Counted from the first letter of the stretch, positions 1 through 12,405 are shown. The stretch: 64,000 bases of DNA from Microplitis mediator (GCF_029852145.1 NC_079977.1:13636640-13700639); one strand, 5' to 3'. Translations and numbers: made by a program. The notes: generated by a model not told the origin, from the letters alone.

Positions 1-646
1 GCCCAAAATTTGAATATTTAAACGTCACTCAAGAATTTTGAATGTTTCCGAGTGCTGTCTTTTGGACGTTTTCGAGCGACCCTTGAATATTAATAATCAA
101 GCTTTTCGATTTTTCCACCATCGATTTGCATCACAATGAATGAAAATATAACCCGAGAAATAGAAATAATAAGTTATTTACATACTTTTTTATTTTTTAA
201 TTCAATTTGTAGGTTTTTTCGCTTATTCAAAACTGACCGAATTTCATTGTTTAAGACTGTTCTGTATATTTTTGGGTATGCAAAAGTTATATTTAAGTGA
301 AATGACAACAATTGAGTTATAAAAACTAATTCAAACTATTAATTACATATTATCAGTTAATATTCGAAATTCTTGAGCGCCGTTTAAATATTTATATTTT
401 GGGCTGAAATTTTCAGCATAGTCATGATTTTACAAATATAAACTATTGCTGCCACGAGAGAGAAAAAATTTAGAAATAAGAAATCCGAATTTCGATCATT
501 TTTGATATTTTCAAAATTCGTGAGCGACCTCTTAAAAATTTTTTATCGAGCTGATTTTTGGAGAGACCTCTTAAAACATTGTAAGCCACCAAATTTTCAT
601 GAGAGACTCGAAAAAAAAAATAGTCGGTTTTTTTGGGTCACCCTAA
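1..646. mobile_element. Right part of a palindromic TA-inserting MITE cut by the window start
   Basis: Bases 1-38 are the inverse complement of 366-403 with about three mismatches, so the element is an inverted repeat centred near base 202. Its left end lies outside the window. The right end reads GGGTCACCCTAA followed by TATATA, matching the ends of the palindromic elements at 8031, 25134 and 51555 (TTAGGGTG...CACCCTAA). The 81-codon open frame at 502-747 runs across this end and has no coding signature. No transposase is present. Confidence 0.6.
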
Positions 647-663
647 TATATATATATACATAT

Positions 664-1700
664 TGTTGTAATAATAATAAAATGAATGCATTTCGGGACT
701 GGTTGGTGGTTAGGATGTTGGAAAAATACGCATATTTAAAAATTTAACAATATTTTTATTTGTCACAGCACAAAATATCACTGGGTTACAAATTAAATCG
801 TTGATATAATTGATTAATACTTTCAATTGTCTGAGCTCATGAATACGGCATTTAAATGAATGCAAATTGTTAAATTGAGCTCGAGTAATTAATGTAAATA
901 ATTTAAGTAATTAATTCGAGTTTAGTTGAACACTGATTTGATTGTAGAAATGTCAGAATAATAAGTAACATGAAATCGGAGATTACCGAGCGAAGTTAAT
1001 TATTGAACACGTTAATTACTATTTCTAATTAACACTAGATACATAATAATTTAATTATTGAGTTTTAACAATAATGATCACTGAAGTAAATGAATTTAAT
1101 GAGCTCAGATTAAATTGCACTGAATTTAATTTATGTGTTGAACACGTGGTAGCATGATTGCAGAGGCTACTGAGCGAAATATAACTTTTTATTTATTTGA
1201 AAATATTGAGCATAATGATAAATAATTAATTGTAATATTGAGTCCTTTAATTATTTGAGCACTGGTAACAAGTAAATATTTATTAAAAAATGCACCAGTT
1301 GTTTCTCCCGAAGGAATTACCTCGTGGTCGATGATCGCTGATTTAGTTGAGTTCTTTGTTAATTTATAAATAAGTTTCTATGTTAGCAATTATAAAAATA
1401 ATTATATTTTTATAAAGCTTACTGATCACTGATTGCTTTTAATTGAATACTTTTATTTAATTACTCGTGATGAGCGCAAAATGAATGGATTGAATATAAC
1501 ACGTGTTGTTACATGAATACGTAAACCGAAAAGATAATGGCATCAGTCTTCTCGACACGAGGCAAGAAAATTCGATGCGCATGCACCGCACTGCGCTAGT
1601 CAAGTTTGAATTGACAGACACTAAGCCCCAGTAGGTGCTGCCTCTGTTTGCCGGAAGTGCAACTACATTCAAATTTGAATGTAGTTGTGATTACGCAACA
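664..1700 (-). mobile_element. Solo LTR, copy A (1037 bp)
   Basis: The segment begins TGTTG and ends CAACA and is the reverse complement of the 1039-bp segment at 23516-24554 over its whole length, with scattered substitutions and small indels. The TG...CA ends and the clean 5-bp duplication around the other copy identify it as an LTR; no internal region or partner LTR is adjacent, so it is a solo LTR. Flanks here are catat and tatat, one mismatch from a 5-bp duplication. A perfect 26-bp palindrome lies at 1661-1686. A 5-bp duplication suggests BEL/Pao or copia rather than gypsy (inference). The strand is set relative to copy B and true sense is unknown. Confidence 0.72.
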
Positions 1701-1709
1701 TATATATAT

Positions 1710-1966
1710 TGTAGTGATTGGTATCTTAAATTAATATCACTTATACATCACAATGATAACACACTTATATTAGAAATAATAACACCACAATTAACAGCAG
1801 TAAAAGAAAGCGAGAGCAATATATAGTTTATTGAGATACAATGTTTGCTGTTAAACTGTCAATATAAGACTGACTGACTTTTGTCGCGTATCTATAAAAC
1901 AAGAGAAGAAGGCATTTGTTTTCTAGCTATTTAAATATTTAAAAGATCAGTTTCACATTCGTTACA
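1710..1966 (-). repeat. Gypsy 3' LTR
   Basis: Begins TGTAGTGATTGG and ends CATTCGTTACA on the plus strand. It is the downstream LTR because the element is coded on the minus strand. It is 257 bp, identical in length to the partner at 7747-8003, with about five substitutions. Confidence 0.92.
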
Positions 1967-1979
1967 CTACCCCCTTCTC
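1967..1979 (-). other. Polypurine tract of the gypsy element
   Basis: On the minus strand the 13 bases directly before the 3' LTR read GAGAAGGGGGTAG, a purine-rich run in the place where plus-strand DNA synthesis is primed during reverse transcription. Confidence 0.75.
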
Positions 1980-2908
1980 AATAAATTATCGTCCCGATAA
2001 AAATTGTGTTGGAAGAATCGAACTTAATTGAAATTAAAACCATTTGCAATCTTCGTTCGATTCCGCTATGGTCCTAACACACCCTATCTATCACCCCACA
2101 GGGAAAAAAACACCATAGCCAAAAAACAACCCTGTAGGCTAACGCAAAGATAATAAAAAAATTAAAAAATAGTCTATAGTTAAATTGAGCTAAGAATTGA
2201 TAATAAAAAACAAAATATTCTGCTAAGAAGTTAATCAGTGCACGTGACTCTATTTTCCTATTCAACGAATCAAAATAAATAAAATTATGATGTAACCCTC
2301 CTCTTGATTGAATGGACCTTCAATGGGAATAGGATCAGGTACGGGATGGGAACAGGAACTCCTTCCTCTCCTCCTTGAAGGACTAGGAATTGATTCCTTC
2401 TTTCCTTCCCCAATGAAATTGGAAATATTATCTATACATAATAAACAAACCAAACGAGTATCTCCAACATTTTATTAAATTTTATACTTAAACATATTTT
2501 ATCGTTACATTCCATTATTACCAATTGTTAATTTATAAACTTTCATTATCGTGATCAATTCAATAATTTCGATCTTAAATGCTCAATGTTCTACCGTTCG
2601 ATTCATCCAGATCATTCTCCGATATGTCATCTATAGCTAACATATCAATGATACTGAATAACACACGTTGCAACGAATTTCATTTTTCTCCCTAAAAGCT
2701 CCTCGGAAACTCTCCAGGGCATCCATCTATCTCTCAGAAGTCATGGCCATCAACAAAAGAGAAATGTCGACTGTCTCAACTCCGGATGGATCCCAAAGCT
2801 CCAGTCAGGTTGCTCTTAGCCATTGATACGTCCTCAGAATCAAACTTTTGACCCTCGTTGAGCTCACTTAGATCAAAAGAAGTATCCAGACTCCGATCAT
2901 TGACTGAG

Positions 2909-3139
2909 GAATCTCGGGAACCCCGCAACGATTAATCGTTCAAGGCCCACGGCCAGACTTCCCTTCAGCTAATATACTCAAACCCAGAACATTTCCAGTC
3001 CTTATAGAATCCCGGGAATCCCTTGAACAACGTTACCACCGAGATCGTTCAGAGCCCTCAGCCAGACTTCTTTCAGAATCTCGGGAACTCTTTAGCAACG
3101 TCTACACTGAGATTGTTCAGGGTCCCAGCCGGACTTCTC
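2909..3139. repeat. Imperfect tandem repeat (about 60-66 bp, three copies) in the gypsy 3' untranslated region
   Basis: Three related units start near 2909, 3007 and 3073. Each has a core like AATCTCGGGAA, then CAACG, then a GTTCA followed by CAGCCAGACTTC-like sequence. They lie between the integrase stop (3142) and the 3' LTR. The rest of 1980-2908 shows no coding frame; it is probably the long 3' untranslated part of the element. Confidence 0.6.
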
Positions 3140-3141
3140 TT

Positions 3142-4300
3142 TTATTTTTTTTTATTGATATCACAATACGGCGCAAGACGATTTACATGTACGATTTTAT
3201 ATTTCCCGTTGGGAATTTTTCTGATTCTATAAACTACATTATTTAGCCTGTTTTCAATTTCATAAGGACCCTCCCAATCGCATTGAAGTTTTGGAGATTT
3301 TCCTTTGACTCTATGGGGGAAATAGAGCCAAACTAATTCTTTTTCCTTAAAAGTTAACATATTCATTTTTAAATCAAAATTTGATTTCGCTTTGTTTGAT
3401 TTAATTTCAAATTTATTTCTTGTAATATTGTGAATAGAATTCATTTTCTCTTTCAATTGACTCACGAAATCAGACAGTGACTCAGATTCCCCTGAATTCT
3501 CCAGGTTTATCGGAGAACCTCGAAGAAGATCTAAAGGAATTCTGAGTTCACGTCCCATCATGACCATTGCAGGAGAAAATTCTATAGTTTCATGTTTAGA
3601 AGAGCGATAAGCTAAGAGGAAAAGTGGTAACCATTTACCCCAATCTTTTTGATTTTTCGAGATAAATTTTGAGAGGTATTGAAGAATTGTCCTATTCAAT
3701 CTTTCTACCAAACCGTTTGATTGAAGGTGTAAAGGAGTTGTTCGAGTTTTCTTTATTCTCAAGTATTCCATCAATTCTTTAAAAATTAAAGATTCAAATT
3801 CTCTACCTTGATCTGAATGAATTTCTGAAGGAAGACCATGACGACAAATAATATGACAAACTAATGCTTCAACAATTGTGGATGTTTGGTGATTCGGAAA
3901 AGGAATCGCTTCTGGCCATCTAGTGAAATAATCTGTGACGACTAAAATAAAACGATTTCCCGAAGAAGATTTGGTAATTGGACCGAGAATGTCAATTGCA
4001 ATCCTTTCAAATAGTGACCCTACATTATAAATCTGATATTCTGCTTTAGTTTTACGATGAGGACCTTTTTTCGAGAAACAGACTTTACAATTTTTACACC
4101 ATAACTCAACGTCCTGTTTACAAGTTGCCCAATAGAATCTTTGACGAATTTTGTCAAGGGTCTTATTGATTCCAAAATGTCCACCAGATGAAGAGTTATG
4201 TGCTTCATGAAGAACATCGTTAATTTTACTTTTTGGAACAATAATTTGCCAAATGATTTTTGAGAGATTTGGAGATTCCCACTTTCTATAAAGTGTATCG
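3142..4300 (-). pseudogene. Gypsy integrase, frameshifted
   Basis: Integrase joins retroviral-type cDNA to chromosomal DNA. The stretch 3774-3142 is open for 210 codons (track start is a TTG) and ends RLAPYCDINKKK. It contains the LVERLNRTIL helix with the last catalytic Glu and the PKLQCDWEGPY C-terminal motif typical of Ty3/gypsy integrases. Upstream (about 4230-3775) the catalytic core continues with AIDILGP, DYFTRWPEA and HSDQGREFE-like segments, and a zinc-binding HHCC-like region lies near 4200-4090. These fall in different frames, so at least one frameshift separates zinc domain and core. Another break separates it from RNase H (stop at 4448; T-run near 4388-4400). Confidence 0.85.
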
Positions 4301-4447
4301 TTTTTTAATTCTAAAGAATCCCAATAGAGTAGATAAACTTTAAAGGTGGAGTTAGGATGAGAAATAGACTGCCAATTTGGTACGAGATTTTTTTTTTTTT
4401 AAATCAATGATAACTTTCAATAATTCGTCTTCTTTTTGGAGTTTGTT

Positions 4448-5890
4448 TCAATTAATAGGATCTGCAATATCTAAATTTATTTGTTGGATATAGAGACAAT
4501 CTTCTGAAATTTTCAAATTTAATTTTTGACATTTTTTACAATCACAAGGACGACGAGACAATGCATCAGCGTTTTGATGATTTTTACCAGGGCGATGAAT
4601 AATCTCAAAATCATATTGAAATAGAACCTCTAACCAACGAGTCATTTGACCTTCAGGGTTTTTGAAAGATAATAACCATTTCAGTGCGGCATGATCTGTT
4701 CTAATGATAAATTTTCCCCCTATTAAATAATGACGAAAATGTTCAATTGATTTTACAACAGCTAATAATTCTTTCCTAGTTACACAGTAGTTTCTTTCCG
4801 CTTTGTTTAATATTTTGCTATAATAAGCTACTACTTTTTCAACCTCTTGTTCTTTACCATCAGGAGTTTTAATTCGATGAACTTGAGACAAAACTGCACC
4901 TAATTGGAAATAGGAAGCGTCAGTATCTAGAATGAAAAGAAGATTCGGATCTGGAGGTGTTAGAACAGGGGCAGTACTTAAAGCTTTCTTTAAGTTTTCG
5001 AAGGCTTGATGAGCTTTATCATCCCAAATAAATTGTATTTTCTCCTCAGTTAATTCATGACGATCCTTAGCGATTAAGGAAAAATTTTTTATAAATCTCC
5101 TATAGTACGAGCAGAGTCCTAAGAAACCTCGAAGATCGGTTTTATTTTTCGGAATAGGCCAATTGGTGATTGATTCAACTTTTTTTGGGTCGCATTTGAT
5201 TTTATCTCTGGAAATTACATGACCTAAAAATGGAACTTTGTGTTGGAAGAATACACATTTTTTAGTATTGATCTTTAGGCCTGCTTGAAGAAGTCTATCA
5301 AATATGATTTCTAAATGTTCGAGGTGCTCTGAAAATGTTTTACTACGAATGATAATGTCATCAATATAAACTTCACAAATTTTTCCTATTAATCCTTCTA
5401 AAACAATATTCATTAATTCGATGAAAGTAGCTGGGGCATTACATAACCCGAACGGAAGAACTGAAAATTCCCAAAGTTGACCACCTATGCAAAATGCTGT
5501 CTTTTCTTTATCTTTTTCATTCATACGGATCTGCCAGTATCCGCTTTTGAAATCGACGACTGAAATCCAAACCGTACCTACTATAGAGTCGATAATTTCT
5601 AATTGATTAGTAATTGGAGTAGCCTTTTTCTTTGTCACGGAATTTAATTGTCGATAATCTACGCAAAATCTAAGAGTTCCATCCTTTTTCTTTTTAAATA
5701 CGACTGGGGATGCCCATGGACTAGAACTAGGTTGAATAACACCCTGACTTTTCATGTCTTTTAATAATTCGGAAGCTTCTTTCCTGTAATGTAATGGAAT
5801 ACGCCTAGGTGATTGTTTAATGGGTTGAGCATTTCCTGTGTCAATATCATGTTCAATGTAATTACAAACGCCAATGTCATTTTTATTTTT
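4448..5890 (-). pseudogene. Gypsy reverse transcriptase-RNase H
   Basis: This copies element RNA into DNA and degrades the RNA strand. The longest intact part of pol is 5755-4448 (435 codons from an internal Met). The true domain extends upstream in the same frame to about 5890, where an HDIDTGNAQPIKQ segment gives the conserved linker before the RT fingers. Visible motifs: RFCVDYRQLN (residues 29-38), the palm motif PFGLCNAPATF (101-111), and catalytic YIDD (130-133). RNase H starts near residue 275 with LDTDAS, then a KELLAVV block and HRPGKNHQNADALSRR. Upstream of 5890 an A-run on the coding strand (near 5930-5942) coincides with loss of frame, so a homopolymer indel probably disconnects RT from protease. 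Confidence 0.93.
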
Positions 5891-6121
5891 TGCAAAGATA
5901 TTTTTATATTTTATTAAAAAAATATTAAATTTTTTTTTTTTGTGAATCGTTTAAATTTTTAATTGATGAATCGTAAACTTCTTTTAAAAATTCTGGTAAT
6001 AATAAATTTGTTGTAGTTTTTAATTGATTTACATAAATCTTTTTGTTTTTGTTAAATTTTTTATTTAAAAGTTTATTGAAATCTTTTATTAATTTTAATT
6101 ATTTAGAAAGTCTTTACCCAG

Positions 6122-6420
6122 TTAACAATCCTCTCGAATTTCCGCAAAAACAATATCTAAATCGATGGAGAAATTCGAAATTTTAATCTGACTTTTATGA
6201 ATAAATTTATATGGAAATTCTTCATTAGATGCCGTATAAATTTTATAAGGTTTGTAATTATTATTTTTTAGGTTATTAAATAAATTAACATTAGCAATAG
6301 TAATGTCAGCCGCAGTATCAATATTCATTTCGCAAGGAATATTATTAATAGTTCCGTGTAATTTAAAATTTATATCCGAATTGAAATTATCTAATTTAAT
6401 TTTTCTAATAGAATAAGTTG
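6122..6420 (-). pseudogene. Gypsy protease remnant
   Basis: A retropepsin-like aspartic protease that would process the Gag-Pol precursor. The frame holds a hydrophobic stretch followed by IDTAAD, where the active enzyme normally has D(S/T)GA, so the Gly of the catalytic triplet appears replaced by Ala. A VFAEIRED segment ends the open part at 6122. It shares its frame with reverse transcriptase (5755-4448), but stops and a frameshift lie between them. Assignment is by position after gag and the DTA motif. Confidence 0.65.
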
Positions 6421-6447
6421 ATTCGTGCCCCGTCGAATCAACCCCAT

Positions 6448-7677
6448 TTAGTTTCCCTGACGCTGGTTAGTTGTATTATTTTGGTTAAATCTAAACTTCT
6501 TAATTTGTTGAAAATTTTGTTGATTGTTAGTTTGTGGTTTTCTACAATCCTTCATAACATGACTTTGTTGATTACAATTCCAGCATTTACGAATATTATT
6601 ATCAAATTCTAGTTTTCTTTTTAAATTAGCTTTATAATTATCTAATTGTTTAAAATTATTATTTGGATGAATTTTATTTCTTTCCTCACTGTCAATTAAT
6701 TTTGAAATTGATTCTAATTCTAAAGCTCTTTCTAAAGCTTTATTTAACGTAAAAATTTTTTCGGATTTTGAAGAATATCGTAATTTTTTGTCTAGTAACC
6801 CGCTAATAAATTGTTGAGATTGACGTTCAATCACATCATCCGTTAGATCGGGATACGCGAGACGAGAGAGTTTGTCTATTGTTTCAGCAAAGCTGTCAAG
6901 AGACTCGTTAAATTTTTGTTTTTTATTTTGTAATTCATTTAAATAAACATAAGAAAATTTTCTTTCTCCGAATCACGATATTAAAATTTGTTTAATTTTG
7001 TCGTAATTTTTTAATTCATCTGACGATAATTTGTCTAAAATTGTTTGAGCTTTTCCTCTCAATGAAGCTCCTAAGTATGACGCTTTAATTTGTTCTGTCC
7101 ATCCGTTGTGATTTGAAACGATTTCAAAATGTTTTAGATATCTATCAACAGACACAGAAGCATCAAATGTGTTTGGTTTAATTTAGTCAATCGGTTTAAA
7201 AACAAATGATGGGTTTGATGTCGCGATTATTTTCGGTTTGTTTTTATTAAATTTTTCGCCCGATTTATTTTCTAAGTTTTTATTTATTTCCGCGTCAACA
7301 TGAATTTCTGCGTCAACATTAATGTTCCGAGGAGGAACCGCATCAAATGTTGTGTCGCGACTACTATTATTATTATTATTATTAGGAAGGGGTACATCAC
7401 CGGACTTGTTTCCTTTTGATGTATCTTCTAATTTATTCATGATCCTGTTGAGGAAACCTTCCATCCTGGAGAATTTGGATTCCAGGCTGTCGAACCTCTT
7501 CTCATCCTCCTCTCTCTTCTTTTTATCTTCTTCACTCTTCTTTTCCAAATAACATGTAATTTGCTCGCGGAAATCTTCCAGTTTGTTGTCAAGCTCATTC
7601 CACAATTTATTGTCCCGAGCGTCTTCGATGATATCCGAGACATCATCGGAAATTGTTCGTCTTGTTTGTCGCGGCAT
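6448..7677 (-). pseudogene. Gypsy gag with two in-frame stop codons
   Basis: Gag is the structural protein of the virus-like particle. One frame runs from the ATG at 7677 (MPRQTRRTISDD...) to the stop at 6448, about 410 codons, broken by TAA at 7183-7185 and TGA at 6973-6975. All three open blocks (7677-7183, 7155-6973, 6834-6448) are in phase, so these are nonsense changes rather than frameshifts. The N-terminal third is charged and coiled-coil-like, with an Asn run at about residues 101-106. The central block (SVDRYLKHFEIV..., DYDKI-like) resembles a capsid region. The C-terminal block carries a zinc knuckle CWNCNQQSHVMKDC (CX2CX4HX4C). Confidence 0.88.
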
Positions 7678-7731
7678 AATTATTAATATTTTTTTTTTTT
7701 TTTTAAATATGTCACTTCACTCACTCACGCG

Positions 7732-7743
7732 CTTCTGACACCA
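7732..7743 (-). other. Primer binding site of the gypsy element
   Basis: On the minus strand TGGTGTCAGAAG begins three bases after the end of the 5' LTR. It is complementary to a tRNA 3' end of form CTTCTGACACCA, which resembles tRNA-Leu ends (from memory). This marks the start of minus-strand cDNA synthesis. Confidence 0.7.
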
Positions 7744-7746
7744 AAT

Positions 7747-8003
7747 TGTAGTGATTGGTATCATAAATTAATATCACTTATACACTACAATGATAACACA
7801 CTTATATTAGAAATAATAACACCACAATTAACAGCAGTAAAAGAAAGCGAGAGCAATATATAGTTTATTGAGATACAATGTTTGCCGTTAAACTGTCAAT
7901 ATAAGACTGACTGACTTTTGTCGCGTATCTATAAAACAAGAGAAGAAGGCATTTGTTTTCTAGCTATTCAAATATTTAAAAGATCAGTTTCACATTCGTT
8001 ACA
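7747..8003 (-). repeat. Gypsy 5' LTR
   Basis: Same 257-bp sequence as 1710-1966 with about five differences. In the coding direction it starts TGTAACGAATG and ends CACTACA. It should hold the element promoter, but no convincing TATA-initiator pair was identified. Confidence 0.92.
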
Positions 8004-8030
8004 ATATATATATATATATGTATATATGTA

Positions 8031-9166
8031 TTAGGGTGATTCGTTTTGAACGACTATTTTTTTTTCCACTCCCACTTGAAAATATTGTTATAGACATGGA
8101 AAAAAAAATTCCCTGCAAGTTTCAGCCCTCAATTTTAATTTCAAGTACTTTATAGTTGATTTTGAAGTTTTCCCATTTAAAATACATAGGAAAGTTGGGA
8201 TTTTTTTTTTATGTCTTTATAACTCAGTCGCATTTCAAGTTATCGGGTCACCGTTTGCGGCATTTTGTAGGCAGTTTGATTCTCTTCAAAAGTCTTCTGA
8301 AGAGTTTTACTCGGACTCTAATTGTTTTTCCAGTATTGGTTCTGAAAATAATTTTTTTAATAATAATTTGGGATTTGGTTGATATTGACTAAATAACGAA
8401 ATTTACAGAAAAAGTGCAGATAACGATTTTTTAGGAAATTTCATTCGCTACGAAAAGGTCCTCTTAGTTAAGTGGCTTAAGTTCTCCGTTCACGTGATAT
8501 AGGGATTTCGATAATTTTGTAAATAAAATATTTGTCAAAAATTTTTCCCAAGTTCATCAATTTGACCCCTTCTGATTTCAATGACTGGATTAAATTAATG
8601 AAAGGAAAATTATTTACTGATTAAAAATTGAAATGAAATAGCATTGGGTGGAATTTTTTGACAAATATTTTATTTACAAAATTAATAAAATCCCTATATC
8701 ACGTGAACAAAGAACTTGAGCCACTTAACTAGAAGGACCTTTTTTGTAGCGAATAAAATTTCCTAAAAAATCGTTATCTGCACTTTTTCTGTGGATTTCG
8801 TTATTTAATTAATATCATGTAAAAACCCAAATTATTATTAAAAAAATTATTTTCAGAACCGATACAGAAAAAACCATTACAGTCCGAGTAAAACTATCAA
8901 TGAGACTTTTGAAGAGTATCAAATTGCCTAAAAAATGCCGCAAATGCCGACCCGATAACTTAAAATGCGACTGAGTTATAGAGAATTAAAAAAAAAATAC
9001 CAACTTCCCTATGTATTTTAAATAGGAAAACTTCAAAATCGAATGTAAAGTACTTAAAATTAAAATTAAGGGCTGAAACTTGCAGGCAATTTTTTTTCCC
9101 ATGTCTATAACAATATTTCCAAGTGGGAGTGAAAAAAAAATGGTCGTTCAAAACGAATCACCTTAA
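8031..9166. mobile_element. Palindromic TA-inserting element FB1 (1136 bp)
   Basis: Starts TTAGGGTGATTCGTTTTGAA and ends with the inverse complement ...ACGAATCACCTTAA, flanked by TA on both sides. The left half (to about 8560) is the inverse complement of the right half (from about 8600), so nearly the whole element is one inverted repeat with a short loop. It is homologous to FB6 at 25134-27725 (for example the ends and the CGTTATCTGCACTTTTTCTG stretch). No protein is encoded: open frames at 8156-8392 and 8960-9151 are mirror images on the two arms. TA target and ends suggest movement by a Tc1/mariner-type enzyme (inference). Confidence 0.85.
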
Positions 9167-9186
9167 TATGTATATATATATATATA

Positions 9187-10512
9187 CTAGGGTGCACCGT
9201 TTGAAACGAAGTTTTTTTTTTCGTTCCCCATCAAAAATCTTGTTCTACACGTAAAAATAAAACTTCAGTAAAATTTTGAGCTCTTAATAACAATTTTGAG
9301 AACTGGAACAACGTCGTTGAAGTTTTCTCATGCTAAAAGCATGTAAATTTCGATTCTTTTCTTTTTCAGCGAATAAAACTCAGCTCCATTTTCACGTATC
9401 TTATTGGTTCAAAGTTTTTTTGGAAGAGAATTGTATGGTCTTTAAAAAAGCCTGTATGTGTTTAGCAGTACCTTCAACTACAGCCCTCGTGGAAGCCTTA
9501 AAAGTCTAATTTCCTACGAAATTAGTGGTTTTTTGTTGTTAACTTGTAAACGGTTGACTTTTGCAAAAAAAGCACAGGACATTTTTTGTAGGAAATTTAG
9601 TCTTCTACAATAATATATTACACAACTGGGGAAGTAAAGTAAGAAATGTCTCAGATCGCATGTAATTGTTGGCCGAGGCGAAGCCGAGAATATGAACTTT
9701 AAGTAATTAAAATTCAAAGTTTCAGCTAAATGTCGAGATTAACGGTTTTATAATTAAAAGCCATTACATAAAACATGTTTTTTCGAACATAATCCATCTG
9801 TTAGGTCCCAAGGAAATTGAAAATTCGAACGAGATTCTTCAAACCTGTGTTTTAATCATTCAATTTTTGAAAAGAATTGCAAATGAGGTTAGTACTAAAG
9901 AACAATTTCGATGAATAATTGCGGGCATTTTATTTTTTATATAAATGTATATTAATTGATACTTACCAAAAGTTAATAACTGAATATATTTTATAGTATT
10001 GAACATTGAAATTTTGAATTTTAATTACTTAAAGTTCGTATATCTTTTTAAATATTGATTTTAGAGATTTGACTTATGAAAATTTTTTCGTAGAACACTA
10101 AATTTTCTACAAAAAATGTCCTGTACTTTTTTTCCAAAAGTCAACCGTTAATAAGTTAACAACAAAAAACCACTAATTTCGTAGGAAATTAAACTTCCAA
10201 GGCTTCCAAGAGGGCTGTAGTTAAAGGTACTGCTAAACACATACAAGCTTTTTCAAAGAGCATACAATTTTGTTCCAAAAAAAACTTTGAACCAATAAGA
10301 TACATGAAAATGGGATTGAGTTTTATTCGCTGAAAAAGAAAAGAATCGAAATTTACATGCTTTTAGCATGAGAAAACTTCAACGACGTTGTTCCGGTTCT
10401 CAAAATTGTTATTAAGAGCTCAAAATTTTACTGAATTTTTATTTTTACATGTAGAACAAGATTTTTGATGGGGAATGAAAAAAAAAACTTCGTTTCAAAC
10501 GGAGCACCCTAA
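9187..10512. mobile_element. Palindromic TA-inserting element FB2 (1326 bp)
   Basis: Ends CTAGGGTGCACCGTTTGAAA and ...TTTCAAACGGAGCACCCTAA are inverse complements; arms of roughly 500 bp match (for example the GCATGTAAATTTCGATTCTT region with its inverse near 10340-10360). The centre (about 9600-9680) holds a fragment related to the CpG-rich hairpin at 60330-60446 (GGCCGAGGCGAAGCCGAG). No coding capacity. Confidence 0.82.
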
Positions 10513-10518
10513 TATATA

Positions 10519-12391
10519 TGGGTCATTCCACCAAATAAAATTATTTTTACGGGGTGACCCTCGTCGATTTGGTTCAAACTTTGTGGAATCGTTCTATATA
10601 TTAAAAAAAAAATTCTCTGAAAATTTGAGCCTTTTATATGCAGCTGTTTCAAAGTTATGATTTTTTGAATTTTTTAAAAATTTTTGTTTTCAACTTTTTC
10701 ATTCATTTTTTTGAAGGAAAAAATTAAAAAAAAAAAATGAGCACATAACAGTTTTTCGTAGGAAAAATTCTCAGCTTCCCAATAAAAATATCCATTTTAT
10801 ATTTTATGTTACAGAAGACTTTTTAAAATTCGATTAAAGACGAAAAACGATTTTTATGACTGTGCGGCGCTTGATACATCTAATTTGATATTTTTTTTCG
10901 AAAGCTGAGACTTTTTCCCACAAAATATGTGATTTTCACGATGTGCATATTTTTTGTTTGAACAAAATCAATAATTATTTGAATGCAAGTCATTGATTTT
11001 ATAGTTTTAACAAACTGTAATAGTTCATTGTGTGGCAAGAGATGAAACAAAACGATGTCAGACGAAAGTAGAGTAGGCTGCCCGAGCCGTAGGCAAAAGC
11101 TGACAATAACTGCAATCTGAAGTCGTGTTTCATCTAGTGTTATACACTATTTTTTTCATGATTACCTGCATTGAAAATTATTATCAGTGTCAGCAGCCAG
11201 TTAGAATCAAGTTATATTAAGGCCAATGCTGTGATCAACCATTAGTGTACGCCTAACTTATGATTTGCAATTTATAATTAAACAGAAACCATAAATACTA
11301 TTTATTATGTATACAAATTTTTATAAAACTTGATTACAAAGTCAGAACTGTCATTAACGCAGATGACATCAATAGTCTGAAATCACTATTGAACAAAACA
11401 CAAGAATCAAAGTTCAAATTATTAATTCCTAGACTTGAACCATTGATGCTGGTATCATGAAAAATAGTTTTAGAATTTTTGTTTTTAGAGCTTTACTGCA
11501 GATACATACCCGAAAATATATCCTCACACCGCAAAATTTATACACCCGGATATTCAAAATTTTACCAGCGTTGATTTCACTGTTATAAGCAACCCTTATT
11601 AAAAGAAACGACTTAAAAAGATTGGAAAAAAAATTTTAAATACTTTTTAATGCTTTTGAATACTTTTAATACTTTTGAATCACCCTTTTTATGGGCATTC
11701 AACGTTACAAATCGTTTCGAATCGTTTCGTTTAATCAGGAAATGATGACTTTTTATAGAAAATAAATGTTTTAGACGTACGATACTTGGAGTCAAAAACG
11801 GTGAAAGAAACACAAGCAGTGCACCCTATCTCACCTATTGTTGATAGCTTAGGATATATATGTGTTAAAAATGTATCAACATCCTCAAAAAAAATAAGAA
11901 TTAACGTTTTTTAATCATGAAGAGTTTATATTTTATTTAATTTTGTTCAAACAAAAAATATGCACATCGTGAAAATCACATATTTTGTGGGAAAAAGTCT
12001 CAGCTTTTAGAAAAAAATATCAAATTAGATGTATCAAGCGCCGCACAGTCATAAAAATCGTTTTTTCGTCTTTAATCGAATTTTAAAAGATCTTCTGTAA
12101 CATAAAATAAAAAATGGATATTTTTATTGGAAAGCTGAGAATTTTTCCTACGAAAAACTGTTATGTGCTCATTTTTTTTTTTTAATTTTTTCCTTCAAAA
12201 AAATGAATGAAAAAGTTGAAAACAAAAATTTTTAAAAAATTCAAAAAATCATAACTTTGAAACAGCTGCATATAAAAGGCTCAAATTTTCAGAGAATTTT
12301 TTTTTTTTTTATATAGAACGACTCCACAAAGTTTGAACCAAATCGACGAGGGTCACCCCGTAAAAATAATTTTATTTGGTGGAATGACCCA
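10519..12391. mobile_element. Palindromic TA-inserting element FB3 (1873 bp)
   Basis: Ends TGGGTCATTCCACCAAATAA and its inverse complement, flanked by TA. Arms of about 450 bp (10519-10968 and 11940-12391) match closely. The roughly 970-bp centre is not symmetrical and contains a degenerate hairpin with the CpG-rich sequence GCCCGAGCCGTAGGC near 11080-11100. The end sequence is shared with the fragment finishing at 25126. No coding capacity. Confidence 0.82.
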
Positions 12392-12405
12392 TATATATAT
12401 ACATA

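Larger units (their letters stand above)
1710..8003 (-). mobile_element. Ty3/gypsy LTR retrotransposon, full-length but inactivated
   Basis: Two 257-bp LTRs (1710-1966 and 7747-8003) bound an internal region that codes on the minus strand in the order gag, protease, reverse transcriptase-RNase H, integrase. By eye the LTRs differ at about five positions (near 2%), so the insertion is fairly young. The 4 bp before and after are both ATAT, consistent with a 4-bp duplication but not decisive in TA-rich flanks. A primer binding site follows the 5' LTR and a purine-rich tract precedes the 3' LTR. Two in-frame stops in gag and frameshifts in pol leave it non-functional. No envelope-like frame is seen. 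Confidence 0.93.

Noticed and set aside
1710..8003. Infectious endogenous retrovirus or errantivirus
   Set aside because: No envelope-like frame between integrase and the 3' LTR; the structure is that of a plain Ty3/gypsy element.
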